DNA from: Aquanectria penicillioides
Lineage: Eukaryota > Ascomycota > Sordariomycetes > Hypocreales > Nectriaceae
Assembly (NCBI GenBank): GCA_003415625.1
Contig: PYIU01000006.1
Location: 682,001 to 746,000, forward strand
DNA: 64,000 nucleotides
Reading direction: 5' to 3'
Both the position numbers and the translations under genes were made by a program. This document shows positions 12,351 through 24,012 of the stretch, in pieces. The notes under the pieces are model-generated. The model saw nothing but the letters and a program-made list of their open reading frames with translations, was not told where the DNA came from and did not search any database. The stretch's first letter is position 1. Every line of letters starts with the position of its first letter.

Positions 12351-15021
12351 TATAGCTTAATATACCTTTTTTAATTTCTTTAACTTTATATAACCTTTAT
12401 TTTCTATTCCTATATATAGCTTTATATTTTATTGATTTTAATAGTATAAGTACTAAAATCTATTGCCTATTAAACTTTTTAGCTTTTTTTCTTTATTTTA
12501 TATAAATATCTAACTATTATAGGAACTATTATTTATACTATTAAATTTAGCATTTTTACTATTAGTTTTAGCCTTTTTACTATTAATTTCTATACTTTTC
12601 TCTATCTCTCTTTTATAAATATCTATATAATAGCTAGCCTAATGCTTATTATATTAAATCTAATATCTTTATTGCTAATTTTAGCTTTTTTATTGCTGAT
12701 TTTAGCACCCCTTTATAGCTTAAGCCCCTTTAGCTTTAGACCTTTTACTATTAGCTAATAGCAATATAAAACTTATTGCTATATATTAGTAAATTAAGCA
12801 ATAAAATAATATATATAAAGTTTATTCTATTAAAAAAAGTATAAATCTATTAATTAATTTATTAAAAATTATATTAATTAGTCTTTCTTTAATAAATATA
12901 GAGTCTTTTATAATAATATTTTATTTAGACTTTTAGATAGGCATTAAATATTATTTAATAGATATAATAGGCTTATTAATGCTTATAATAATAGCAGTAA
13001 TAAATTTAATATTAATATTAATAATTTTAATACTATAATATTATTAATTATAGTATTTTTAGCAAAAAATAATAACTTAATAGAATTTATTTATAACTCT
13101 ATTATTAATTGCAATTATATTAATAATAATATTAGCCTTTTTAATAAAGACTTAAATGCTAATATATAATAACTTTAAAATAATGCAAATATATTAATAT
13201 AAATAGAAAAGAAAAGGGATTTAAATTAAAATTAAAAGTTTTTATCTTTAAATAATAAAATAGAGAATAAAGATAAAAAAAACAATAAGGAGGTTATAGT
13301 AGTTAATAGAGAATATATTAAATATAGTAGAAAGAGTATTAGTAAAAAGATTTTAAAAGGAAAGACTTTTATTTAGTATAGTAAAAGGGATTTAAATGCT
13401 TAAAATATAGATTAAAATCTTATTGCTTTAACTACTAGCATTTATAAAGGATTTAAATAGAAGGTAAATATTCCTATAAATAAGGGTTTAGCTTACTATA
13501 AATACAATAAATTAATAGAGATAATAGGGTTAAAGAATAATAGAATTAATACTAAAGGCACTATAATTTATAGTAACTATTATCTTTTAAATAAATTAAT
13601 TAATAGGCTAAAAAGCTAAAGGCAAAATAATGCATTTATTTACTTTATTTATAACTTTTAGCTTTATAGCCTAAAGAATGCTTTTAGTAATAAACCTAAT
13701 AAATTCTATCCTTTAATAGACCTTTTTATTAAATATAAAAAAGTTATTAATTAATACTATAATTAAATTAATAAAAAGATTAGCATTAAATTTAAGCCTT
13801 TTAAAATAGAATTTAGCCTTATTTAATGTATTAAAACTGCTACTATAAATGCCTTTACCTTCTATTAAAATAGCAAATATAATAAGTTTTAAGGGAACTG
13901 CTAATACTTTATAGTTAAGCTACTTAAAAAAGAAGAGGCAATAGCTATAGTTTTTATTAATCTTTATAATATAATTAATACTTTAGCTATTAAATACTTT
14001 ATTACTATAGGGTATAGTTATTTAATAGATATTAATGTATTAAATTAATATAATTACTTTATTAAAAATAATTTATTTATTATAGAAGCTATTATAGCTA
14101 ATATAGCTATTAGTATCTATTAAGCTATAATTAAAATTAAGACTTTAGAGAATAAAGTTGCCTAACTTAAGGAGTAGCTTAAGGCTAATATTAAATCTAT
14201 TAATATTAAATTCTATAAAGTTGCTAATAAAGTTAAAGAATAAGCTATTAATATCTTTACTTTTAATAATTTAATTATTTACTTTAATACTATTAGTAAT
14301 AGCTAAAATAATAAAATTAAGGAATTAATAGTTTAAATAGTAAAAGTAAAGAAATTTAAATTAATAGCTTTTTTAATAGTTAATAAAGCTAAGCTAATTA
14401 AAACTATTATAGCTTAAGTTAAATTTAAACTCTTTTAAAGTAAATTAGCTAAAGGCAATTAACTATTTTATATATTTACTTTTAGCTTATTAAAATAGAT
14501 ACCTTTATTAATACTTTAGGCAAATAATATAATATATTAATATATAAATTTATAGCCTATTAATAACTTTCTTTTAGGAAAAAAGCAATTTAATAAAGCT
14601 ATAGTAGCTAGCTCCTTTAAGTGCTATAAGCCTAATAGTATAATAAAGAAATTAATAGCTAGACTATTAAAGTTAGCTTTTAATAAAAAGGGATCCCCTT
14701 TTGCTATTATTAATATTAATAATCTATTTAATTAATTATATTTTTAATACTTTATACATTAATACTAATAGCTATTAAGCTAGCTAAATTCTATTAAGGT
14801 TATATAAAATTAAAAGGAAATAATAAAGAAATCTATAGATCTATATAAAGATTTAAAAACTTTATTAAAAATTTAAAAGCTAATAGCTAAATATTGCAAT
14901 TATATAAAATAAATAAAAATAATTAATAAATAAAGTAAATATAAAATAAATATTAAGAACTTAACTTTAGTTTTTACTATTATAAATAGTAATCTTTCTT
15001 TTAATTTAAGGGCATTTATTA
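12351..15021 (+). mobile_element. Second decayed element fragment, coding-like on + strand
   Basis: From about 13,200 to 15,000 the + strand keeps long codon-like runs in one frame if TAA is read as a former CAA, with Lys/Ile/Asn-rich coiled-coil-like sequence. No reverse transcriptase or integrase motif is seen. It is followed directly by the inverted LTR-like copy. It could be the gag part of another retroelement or a non-autonomous element; I cannot assign a family. Confidence 0.45.
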
Positions 15022-15323
15022 TATATATAGATTATATAATAAATAGTACTCTTAAATAGTTAGCCTTTATATCTCTTAAGTAGAGGTTAATAATCTATAA
15101 GTATATTTATACTTTAGGATTTATTATTATAGTAGTCTTAAGATATAAGTTAAGTAGAGTTTAATATATAATTAATTATTATTTATAGTTAAGCTATTAA
15201 TTTTAATGTAATTATAGAGCCTATATATATGCCTTTTAGTATAACTATAAGATAAGTAGTATAATAGTTCTATTGTTAAGATTGTTACTTTTAATACTAT
15301 TTATAATAGAATAAATAAACTAT
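15022..15323 (-). repeat. LTR-like unit, about 300 bp (copy 2, inverted)
   Basis: Reverse complement of 5,289-5,590 along its whole length; for example, the segment around 15,030-15,105 matches the complement of 5,525-5,590. The flanks on both sides differ from those of copy 1, so this copy is either a solo LTR or belongs to a different, oppositely oriented element. Confidence 0.78.
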
Positions 15324-15907
15324 AATACTTAATATTAATTAAATTAATAGTATTGATTCTACCTTAATTATTAGCCTTAATTGCTATTAGCCTAACTTTC
15401 TTAATACTATTAAATGCTATATAGTATAGCTTATAATAAGGCAGCCTATATTTCCTTAAATAGACTGCTAAACTGCTAAACTTCTTAATCTAATAGTTCT
15501 ATTAGTCCTTATTGGCCTTTATTTTGCCAGTTTTAGCATTATATAAAGTCCCTAATTAATATATAGTAAGGAAAGTCTTATATAACTATAGCAATTGATT
15601 TATCTTTTGCTTTACTTTATCTATTAAGAAGATATAATTAGGCTATTTCTTAAAAAGCTGCTTTTTAATATTTAAATATATTGCCTTTATTTTAATTGCC
15701 TTATTAAGAAAGGAATTATTATTAAGCCTTACTTTATTAAAAAGCTTTAATAGCTTAAATGTTTAGTTAAGGAGCTATTAAGATTAGTTTAATTAAGACT
15801 ATTATATTAGTATAAATAGCCTTCTTTATTGCTGCTTTAGTATTAAAGATAGTAAGGTTAATAGCTATAATAAAGGCTAGCTATATTAACTTTTATTATT
15901 AGGTTTA
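15324..15907. repeat. Edge of the AT-rich block
   Basis: Still depleted in CpA/TpG but with gradually rising G+C and a few TGG, CCAG and GGCC steps. On the minus strand a frame can be followed with TAA read as Gln, without a recognisable domain. I read it as the outer, less mutated edge of a repeat. Normal composition begins at about 15,908. Confidence 0.5.
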
Positions 15908-17327
15908 TTGCTAGCAGAAGGCTTGCTTGGAATAGCTTTATTAAAGCCTGGCTTAAGGTATTGGAGGCTGTGCTTAGCGATAGAGGTAGGGGACCTGGCG
16001 GGATGGCCTATAGACGATAATATCCTCGGTCCTGATTTGCATACAATACATAGGGCTGGTCTGCATAGGGAAAATGGGATTAGACTGTTTGATAGAGACC
16101 TTTTTCGGCGTTTCTTACGGGCGCGAGGGATTAAGGCCAGGAACAAGAAGGCTGCAGCAGCAACATCATAAGGTAGGCAAGTGGATCTAACACGTATCTA
16201 CATTTCATAACTGCGGGCAAAAGGTACATTGAGTTACCTAGCCGGCTTATGCATCAGCCAAAGTTACTTTCAGACCCCAGTCCTAAAGTCAAGTTCGCGA
16301 GCCGATCAGGGCCTTAGTGAGACCATTAGGCAACGAATTATGCACAGCTGAAGACGGTAATCCGATGGTATCCCAGTAGCAATACATAACAAATGGGCAA
16401 TTCCAAGCTTCAACATATCATTCGTAACCATCTCTCATTTCCTCTGGTTTCTCATGTTTGCCAGGACTCTCTCTAAAAGCTCCTCCCTCGTATCATTTTC
16501 TTGGGGGAAGAGGTTTCTCTATGCGTGTTTGTCAGTTATGCACTCTACCCACGTAATCCTGCCATGGCTAGAACAGAACCTACCGCAGCCAACCACCTCC
16601 TCATCTCTTCCCTTGTCCAATTTTTGGGGTCGCCTGTTGGATCCTTTTCGGGCGGAAACATTTCATCGCCCCAGATCACCTTGGCTGTTGCTGCAACTAC
16701 AACCAAGCCAAAGGCTGTTGCGACATTAGTACCGTAGCTTCCGGTCTACCCTATATAGACTTACCCCAAACCATGTTCTTCGTCGATTCAGTCAGCTCGC
16801 GGTCTCGAGGGGGGGATGAGATGTTCTCATTGTCTGCGTCTTTGGTTGTGTTGCATCGTACCTTTGATTTCATCATATTATCCAGAGCCGTAGGCATGTT
16901 GAAATAGAGAGGCGATGATGGCTATAACGAAAGGCGGAAGAAGATGGCGGGCTGGAACAGATGCGACGGATACAATAGCGAAATGATAATCAAGCGAGTT
17001 AATAAAGAGGACGTATATATATTAGATGACTCACGTCTGATTGGGACAACTCATTCGTTTAGATCGCCATGAAAGGTGGCTAGTTGCCTTGGACAGATGA
17101 TGCCTTCACGCCTAACGCCACATAAGTCCAAAGTTGCCCTGCCACATCTCTCGAGCCACAATCGGTGGATCGGCCACCTCTTTCCCGAACAGACAACCCA
17201 CATATGGTCCGTGCGTCCGGCCCCGCGAAACCCAACGCACAAAAATAATTCCTCCCAAAACTATTGAAATCGCAAACCGAGCCTTTGACAAGACCTTGTT
17301 CAAACGTCCCATTGAACCACCGCCAAA
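15908..17327. other. Intergenic, no gene recognised
   Basis: Normal-composition DNA between the AT-rich block and the eL38 gene. Short overlapping open frames exist on both strands (about 86-91 codons near 15,890-16,170 and 16,450-16,740), but none resembles a known protein and their sequences are compatible with chance. The last 300 bp carry the promoter and leader of eL38. Confidence 0.6.
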
Positions 17328-17813
17328 ATGCCTCAGGAGGTCGCTGATATCAAGAAGGTATGTCTATCGCATGGATCGTGTTGTTATTGCGCGACAATCA
17401 AATGCTGACTTTTACTTGCAGTTCATCGAGATCTGCCGTCGGAAGGACGCTTCCTGTATGTTTCAACTGAACCTGATGAGCCTGCCAGCAAGAGACGAAA
17501 ACGCTCGATGTCCAAAGGGAACAACATCAAATGATCCTTTCTAACATGATAATATAGCCGCCCGGATCAAGAAGAACAAGAAGGCCAACAACGTCAAGTT
17601 CAAGGTCCGCTGCCAGAAGCACCTTTACACCCTGGTTGTCAAGGACTCCGACAAGGCCGAGAAGCTCAAGCAGAGCCTTCCCCCCAGTATGCGCCCCCCA
17701 CGCCCGTCGTCTTCCGACATGAGATGGCGGACGAAAATGAAACGTACTGATTGATGTTCCTCACAGCTCTTCAACTGACCGACGTCTCCAAGAAGAACAA
17801 GAAGTCTGCTTAA
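17328..17813 (+). CDS. RPL38: 60S ribosomal protein eL38
   Basis: Small basic protein of the large cytosolic ribosomal subunit. The gene has four exons: 17,328-17,357, 17,422-17,455, 17,558-17,686 and 17,767-17,813, joined by GT..AG introns of 64, 102 and 80 bp. Together they encode 79 residues, close to the 78-80 of other eL38 proteins. The protein starts [20 protein letters not shown], continues through the conserved K-x-x-K-F-K-V-R-C segment and L-Y-T-L-V-V-K-D, and ends with a Lys-rich tail (S-K-K-N-K-K-S-A). More than half of the unspliced gene is intron, as is common for fungal ribosomal protein genes. All reading phases close, so the model is firm. No other gene is close on the same strand. 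Confidence 0.96.
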
Positions 17814-18021
17814 ACATGTGCTAGGAAAAGGGCTGATTTGGGTGTGGGAGGATTCACATGCACGAATGGGCGTCTCGGGATACCTTGCATTTCATGTGCT
17901 CTGAAAGGAGGATACTCGGATAGAGTCCACGAAGAAAAAAAAAGCACGATTCGAGTCACAACACTCTGTGTATTTGCACCTCAAAAAAATTATGTGATGG
18001 TTGGCGGGTTGATTTGATCTG

Positions 18022-18702
18022 TTACGCTTCGAAACTTTGGAACTGGAGAATTTCCAACTCAGCCTCGGAAGTGCTCGCCAGGGCTCCTAGCCGTTCGTCC
18101 AAGACCCCCTGACTCCAGAAGATTACCAGCTCATCGATATCCCCATCCGTCTCAATCCTCCAACCACCCCATACCCTGCTGGTAGGCTTGGCCTCCATGG
18201 CCTCAGCTTGTAGCTTGCGAAAAACTTCCTGCACTGATTCCTTCTGATCGGGATTGACTGATATTCTGCAGACACTGACAGGCAGCTCCTGCATGAATAG
18301 GTCCCCACGTAAATCCGCCTCTTCGACGGCAGGGTTCATATGGAAGACGACAACAGAGTTGGATACCTCTTTCACGAGTACAGTCAACTTTCCAAAGATG
18401 AGCCGATTCTCAGGGCTTTGTATCCACACGTGATGGCTTTCAGGAGAGTCCCATTGGGCCGTTATGAGAAGGGCAGGTGATTCGGACTTCTGCGCATAGA
18501 AAGTGCTGTGGTTGGAGTATGGCTTGTCTTGCAGGAGGTGTGGTTGGTTTGCCCTGACCCATCCATCCTGAATCGCCGTGCACTCATGGAAGATGGCGAG
18601 TATCTCAGCCGTGTCGAAGTCGGGCTTCAGCTGGACGAGAGCGAATTCTGTGACAGGCATAGTGAAAGATGATGACCATGCAGACCACTCCAAAGGCGCC
18701 AC
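18022..18702 (-). CDS. ABM-like dimeric alpha/beta-barrel protein, function unknown
   Basis: A single-exon frame of 226 residues; an internal Met at codon 15 (position 18,660, beginning M-P-V-T-E-F) is the more natural start, giving 212 residues. The N-terminal half has the look of an antibiotic-biosynthesis-monooxygenase/dimeric alpha-beta barrel: a leading beta strand (E-F-A-L-V-Q-L-K-P), an amphipathic helix, then a Q-D-G-W-V segment and a second strand rich in aliphatic residues (A-L-L-I-T-A-Q-W-D-S). The second half looks like a repeat of the same fold (S-V-C-R-I-S-V-N-P near residue 145). Such proteins are common in filamentous fungi without a defined role. I see no signal peptide or membrane segment. 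The fold assignment is by pattern only. Confidence 0.7.
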   Translation of the reverse strand: MAPLEWSAWSSSFTMPVTEFALVQLKPDFDTAEILAIFHECTAIQDGWVRANQPHLLQDKPYSNHSTFYAQKSESPALLITAQWDSPESHHVWIQSPENRLIFGKLTVLVKEVSNSVVVFHMNPAVEEADLRGDLFMQELPVSVCRISVNPDQKESVQEVFRKLQAEAMEAKPTSRVWGGWRIETDGDIDELVIFWSQGVLDERLGALASTSEAELEILQFQSFEA

Positions 18703-21700
18703 GGATGGTATAATGGTGATGACGGTAAGAGGGATGAACGACAGGCTAAAGGAGTTGCGCTTGCAATTTGGCCACGAGGACAGACGTGTGCCTGTTGATC
18801 GTCAGGCAACGTTGCGGTTGCGTTGATACGGGGCGGGTCAAATTACGGCGGAGTCCCCCATTATGGACTGGGCGGCGGATGGAGGGCACTACATATAGGT
18901 TGGTGATGGGAGAAAGTTTGATGACTTCCGAAACGGCTGGGAATATGGTTCTGCGAATGAGGCTATCCAGTCACCACCTGCGCTGCACCGGCACGCTCGG
19001 GGCGCTTGTTTTTGCCAGGCATTCTACAGGTTGACGATACACCGGACCAAGTAGCTGGGCGGTGCTCGGATGCGCAACGACCTGTTGCTACCACATTGGT
19101 CGTGTTTTGGTCCACACTTGTTGTGACCTTGTCCTGGTAACACGATCAGATTCGTACGATTTTTGTCCCCAGGATTTGGTGGGCGCTGGGTGTCCATGGT
19201 AAAGTGCTAGATAGGCTTGGGGCACATGGAGGATTCGAGGCGCTTCGGCATCAAGGATGACGAAGGTCAAGAATTTGACAAATCAAATACGAAAACCTAG
19301 GCCCGCCTTGCATATGATCATTGCCACTGATTTCAATCTTGTAATTAGTCTCGACGTCCTGGGAACTTCGCTTCCTTTACCATTGTGCGGATGGGAAAAT
19401 ACCTTGAGCAGTGGGTGAACCGCGTGGTAAGGAGAGCGATCCTTCGCCGACGTTTGTTCCTCAGGGGTGAAATGAAACCCCGCTTTCATAGATCGGCAAA
19501 CTAACAGAACTGTGTGATTCCTTCTACATGTCCATTTCAGACCCGAGCTAATCGCCGACTGCAAATGAACGATCTCGAGGAATATTGGACAGACATGTAA
19601 TCAGTTTATACTGAGTGCTTCTAGTCCTGGATAGGTAGGTCCCTGGCGGCTCGAAGGAAAAAGTCGCAGATAAGGCTCGCCTTTCAACCAGCTTATTGAA
19701 CAAAGGATTTATTTGGGAAAAATAAAGATAGAACCGTATCTCAATTAAGGGATGCCTGCTGCACTGTGACCAGGAGAATTAGAAGCTAAGGCGGTTCACG
19801 ACTTGTATGTAACTCAAGGGTGAAGCAACCCTGACTCAGATATCACAACTTCAGAATCGCAAAGAACAGTACTTGGAAGGCACCAATAAAACTGTACGCA
19901 AATCTGCAACCCTGAGCCAAAGGGCGTGAGCAAATAGGATTAAACAATTTCGAAAAATGCAATGCTCTAACAGAAAGAAAGTAGTTAAAGGACCATAGGA
20001 GCCCTCACCACTGCACAAATGATCATCTGACTGTGAGTAGCCGGCAATCGAAGGGCAAGAAACTGTAGTTGCTCGTTGCAAATTTTAAGTAGGAGCTAAA
20101 ACAATATGGATACGGGCAAATTTCACCTATTATTAGGTTGTAATTGATAGCATCGCATTCCTATCAACTTTTCGCTGTTGCTAAGGCGATCGTTGAAGTA
20201 TTCATTGCTTCAAGTTGCCCTAGCATGACAATTGTTTTTCTGCACCAAGTTTCTAACTCTAGATGGTGATATTTTTGGTTCTTGGATTAAAGAAGTTGAA
20301 AAATTTCACGAATCAACTGGGCCTTAACTATATGCTGACCGGGGCATTATGGTGTTTCAAATAATTGCTGTGCCTTGATAGTGTTGCAGTTCCTTCTCAT
20401 TCCCTCATCCTCCCATGCTTAGTGCATCGACATAATTGCTATTGTAGAGTCAGATTGAACAGAAGAAAAACACACGGGCGGTTTAAATATCTCATAGATA
20501 CATGGAAAATACGATGGCGTCTTTAAGGGCGCCAGAAGAGCAGAGTTTATTAACTAGATAAACAATGTGGTGTCAAAGAACGATTGTTGAAAATAGGAAG
20601 CGTCAGAGCTACAGGGATCAAGCAGGATTCTTGGGCATGTCTCTATCGATGCACTACGGCGATCTAAAATCTTCATGCAAGCCCCAATATTCTAGGAACC
20701 GCACTGCCAGTACCTATTTTGGAGACGACAAGTTAGACTGTAGCCTATGATGCGCAGCAAAGTATGCCTGTATACTTGGCATTGGCCATGACAGCTGTGA
20801 TGACGATTATCAATTGCTCAGAGGGCTGGCTGGCTGGACCTGTCGTGCTGACGCAGCTGAAATGATGACAACAAAGAACGTTTATTAGTAGTTACTGCAG
20901 CTGAGCTACTCCGTCAATGCTGTCGCAATCACCGCGGGACATAGTGGCTCAGGTGTGGATGGAACGCACGCGGATGATTTCACCGCCACGGTTGGCGAGC
21001 TGAGAGCGTACGAAGCATCCAGTGGATGACGGATGAGCCACCCGGACGTAACACTTTGCACCTGTCCAATGAGTGGTGGTCCGTGACTGTGGCAAAGGGG
21101 AAGTGGCAGATGCCTGCCAATTGTTGATGGATGATTGGACGCTTCGGAGCCTTGCCAAAGTAATCAGGACGGGGAGAAGGAGTTCCACGACCCTGCTTGC
21201 CATTCATCACGAGATCCTTGGTCAACCTGAGGCACAATACCATGCCACCTGTCTGCTGTCCACAGGACAGTGGGACGAGGCAGCATTGTTTTTGAATTCC
21301 TCAACGTAGCCGCAGCCCGAGCAAACAACTCTGCCTTGCTTGTTCCGACTTGAACTCGTTGATTCCGACCGGTGCATACCTTACCCCGCGACAGGAACAA
21401 TGGAACCAACGAGGCGATAGCATTGGGATATGCAACATCGTCCAAACCAGAGGGCCAAACACATGGTAGTATCGCATATCACATCGCACCCAACCATATC
21501 ACATCGCACTGCACAGAACCACATCGCGTCTCTCACTCCCGCGTCCGCGTCCCGGGATTTCTTAGCCTGACTGCACGGCACGGCATTTCAAGCATCTGAC
21601 AGCATATCCGGCGGCCGGTGTGGCGGGTGTAGGCGTAGGTGTGTCTTGTCTCACTCCCACTCCGACTCCCACACTAACGGGTAGCGAGTGGGCGAGCCTT

Positions 21701-24012
21701 TGCATTATCCCAATCACATTCGCCATTGATCCAACCCAAGCGCGGTTTGGGAGCTGCAGGGACCAGCATCTCGACCTGCGGCCACCCCTCCCAGAGAAGC
21801 GCTCTCGTATATCCCGAATTCGTTTTCGGATTCAGACCTACGATACACGTTTTGCTTTGCTTTCCCTCGCTTTGCAGACAGAGGCTTTTCAGCAACACCC
21901 GCACTCACACCAGCAGCAAGAGATCGAGACAGACACCGGCAGACGAAATCAGCTGGGATTGCTACAATCCGGCATCCCTGTCTTTTTTTTGGTGCTTTGC
22001 GAGGGGTCTTCGGTTACCTATGTCTATGCCTCTTCTCAGAGAGCGACGAGCACGTACGTATTTTACTTCCTTTTCTCTTGGTTGCCACCAACCATATTCA
22101 CGGACTGGCCGGGAGTTCCCCTCTTTTTATTGGTGTTGGCTGGCTCCATAACACATTATCTACTTACCTTGGCCAACATCGTCATCGCCATGTCTCACGC
22201 GCCGGGCACCCACCCATTTACACTGTACCGTAAACATGTCCCTTGTTCCCGCATTTATTCTGGCTCTGGCTTTTTTCTTGCTTCGCTTGCACAGTTCTGG
22301 AGGTGGCGGGCGGGAATCGCCGACCAGTGATCACCCGACAGTCGCCAATGCCCCCTTTGCAACAAGTGTGTTGCTTCTCTGTGCGGCTCCATTGTCATCG
22401 CTATCTCTCGATTTGATCCTCCGGGCCCTGCCGTTATTTTTCCCTTGAGGAACGAATCGTGGGTCAACCGGACAAGGACAGGGAAATACCCGGGCTCCGG
22501 GATTAGAAGGAAACATGTTATCGGAGCGTTTTGAGCTTCAGAGCACAGAGATCAAACTAGACCGCCATTTCTTCCAATTGGCGGTCTATCATTACACACT
22601 CCCGTTTTCCCCCCGAACAAGTCTCTCCACCCCCTTTACAAAACCTCCCCCAACTGACGCCGTCGATGCGCTTGTCGTTGGGTAGCAGCTTTGATTTGCA
22701 CTCACACACACATCCACTCCTTTCCTTATTCCTTGAGCTGACTAGCTAATCAGTCAGTTGCTTTCTGATCTCCGATTCATCCCTCCATCCAACCCGTCCA
22801 TCAAAGTGACCCACATCCGCAAACCCTTTGCCTATTCCGGAAGACGGCGTATTGCGGCCCTGCATACCAGTACCGCTCACACACAACTTGAGAGAGCACA
22901 GTTGGGTTCCAGGTCCCATCGCTGCGACTCTGTGATAATACTACACCTTCTGTACTGTACTGCTAGCTCGAGGAGCTAGTCATTGAAGCCAGCTAGCCTC
23001 AAAACACACCAAGCCCCAGAACCTCCCTTTTTGGGCTACCCTAGAATCCCCTTGGGGGACTTCTCTCACTGTGTTGGTAGCTCAGGCACAAACACATCAC
23101 ATTGCTCGCGATCGCGGCCCCAGCCCACGCTTGGTCTACGACGGCCACACGCACACACAGCGCTTGGCACACGCCTCTGCCACGCCTCTGCCACGCCTGG
23201 TGACGCCCCCTTGCCGCCTGTGGGATTTTCAAAGTGGAAAAGTGCGGGGAGTGAACAAGGAAAAAGCAGCGATGGGGACCTGTCTGTGAGACTCATTCCT
23301 TCAAGCTAACGGCGTGTTTCTGTGACGCTACGCCTCCTTGAACATCTCCCGTCACTTATTATCCCCATCCCATTACCTCGTTCGGTGGCTTCTTTTGTTG
23401 GGGGAGACAGCAAACCAAGGCAAAGCAAATCTATTCTAGCTGTTCCTCCGCCTCCACATTGGTCTTGTCTCCTGTCCTTTTCTAACCTCCTTCCCCTCCT
23501 CATTTCCTGTCTCCATTTCACCTCTCAGCACTTTCTCTTTCCTTTTTCCCTTTCCTGACATACTCCTTGAGCCATTGACGGACGATTTATTGTTTTTTTC
23601 TTCTATGACCACAACGACCTCTTGACGCCTTCTCACTCCAACAACATTTGATCGACCCTCTTACCTACGGTTTCTCTCGGCCGAACTACGTACCCATCCG
23701 ACTCCTGACCACCACCCCCTTTACGCACGAGCACATTCGCTTGCACAAGCCGCACGGAATTACACAAGAGCACGCGCACCAAGGAGAGCCATTTCCTATT
23801 CACCACCCTGGGTCACAACGCTCCAGGCACCATCGCGCACAGACGTCCAATTCAACCCACATCGACAAGGTGCACCTGGTTCGCATTTTCCAGACGGACA
23901 ACAACGGCGACAAGCGTCCTAGAATTGCGATTCGTGACGACAGTTCAAATAATCCACAACCTTTCTCTACGGCTTCAGGACGCGCGCTTCCTCTTTCATT
24001 GCTTGCGTCCTG
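18703..24012. other. 5.3-kb gene-poor interval upstream of ERG12
   Basis: I find no convincing protein gene in this interval. The part from 19,600 to 20,600 is moderately AT-rich and featureless. At 21,470-21,535 a short motif (atatcacatcgca) is repeated imperfectly. From about 22,600 to 24,000 the + strand is pyrimidine-rich with many CTC, CCTC and CACAC runs, as often seen in promoters and leaders of strongly expressed fungal genes. The open frames at 21,620-22,330 and 22,983-23,309 have low-complexity, biased translations and no recognisable domain. The interval may hold a long ERG12 promoter/leader or a non-coding RNA, neither of which can be shown from sequence. Confidence 0.55.

Larger units (their letters stand above)
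1..15890. repeat. AT-rich, RIP-mutated repeat block
   Basis: The whole stretch is A+T rich (individual 60-base lines counted by eye gave 13-27% G+C) and contains no open frame of any length on either strand. The base pattern is that of repeat-induced point mutation: CpG is essentially absent, CpA and its complement TpG are scarce, and TpA is everywhere. In the retroelement frames, Gln codons appear as TAA and Asp codons as AAT, as C-to-T change on both strands would produce. C followed by C or T is kept. The block ends sharply near 15,890-15,910, where normal base composition and ORFs resume. I see no functional gene in it. High confidence for AT-rich mutated repeats; RIP as the cause is inference from the mutation signature. 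Confidence 0.93.

Noticed and set aside
1..15890. CRISPR-like or centromere-like array
   Set aside because: No regular short repeat/spacer periodicity; the repetition is one long inverted retroelement. A centromeric location is possible for AT-rich RIP DNA but cannot be shown here.
15886..16171. Overlapping 86-87-codon frames on both strands at the edge of the AT-rich block
   Set aside because: Antiparallel frames over the same bases, no known domain, adjacent to decayed repeat DNA; most likely chance or repeat edge.
21620..22330. 236-codon + frame upstream of ERG12
   Set aside because: Begins with tandem-repeat text (V-G-V-G-V, T-P-T-P-T-P-T), has biased composition, overlaps antiparallel frames and shows no domain.
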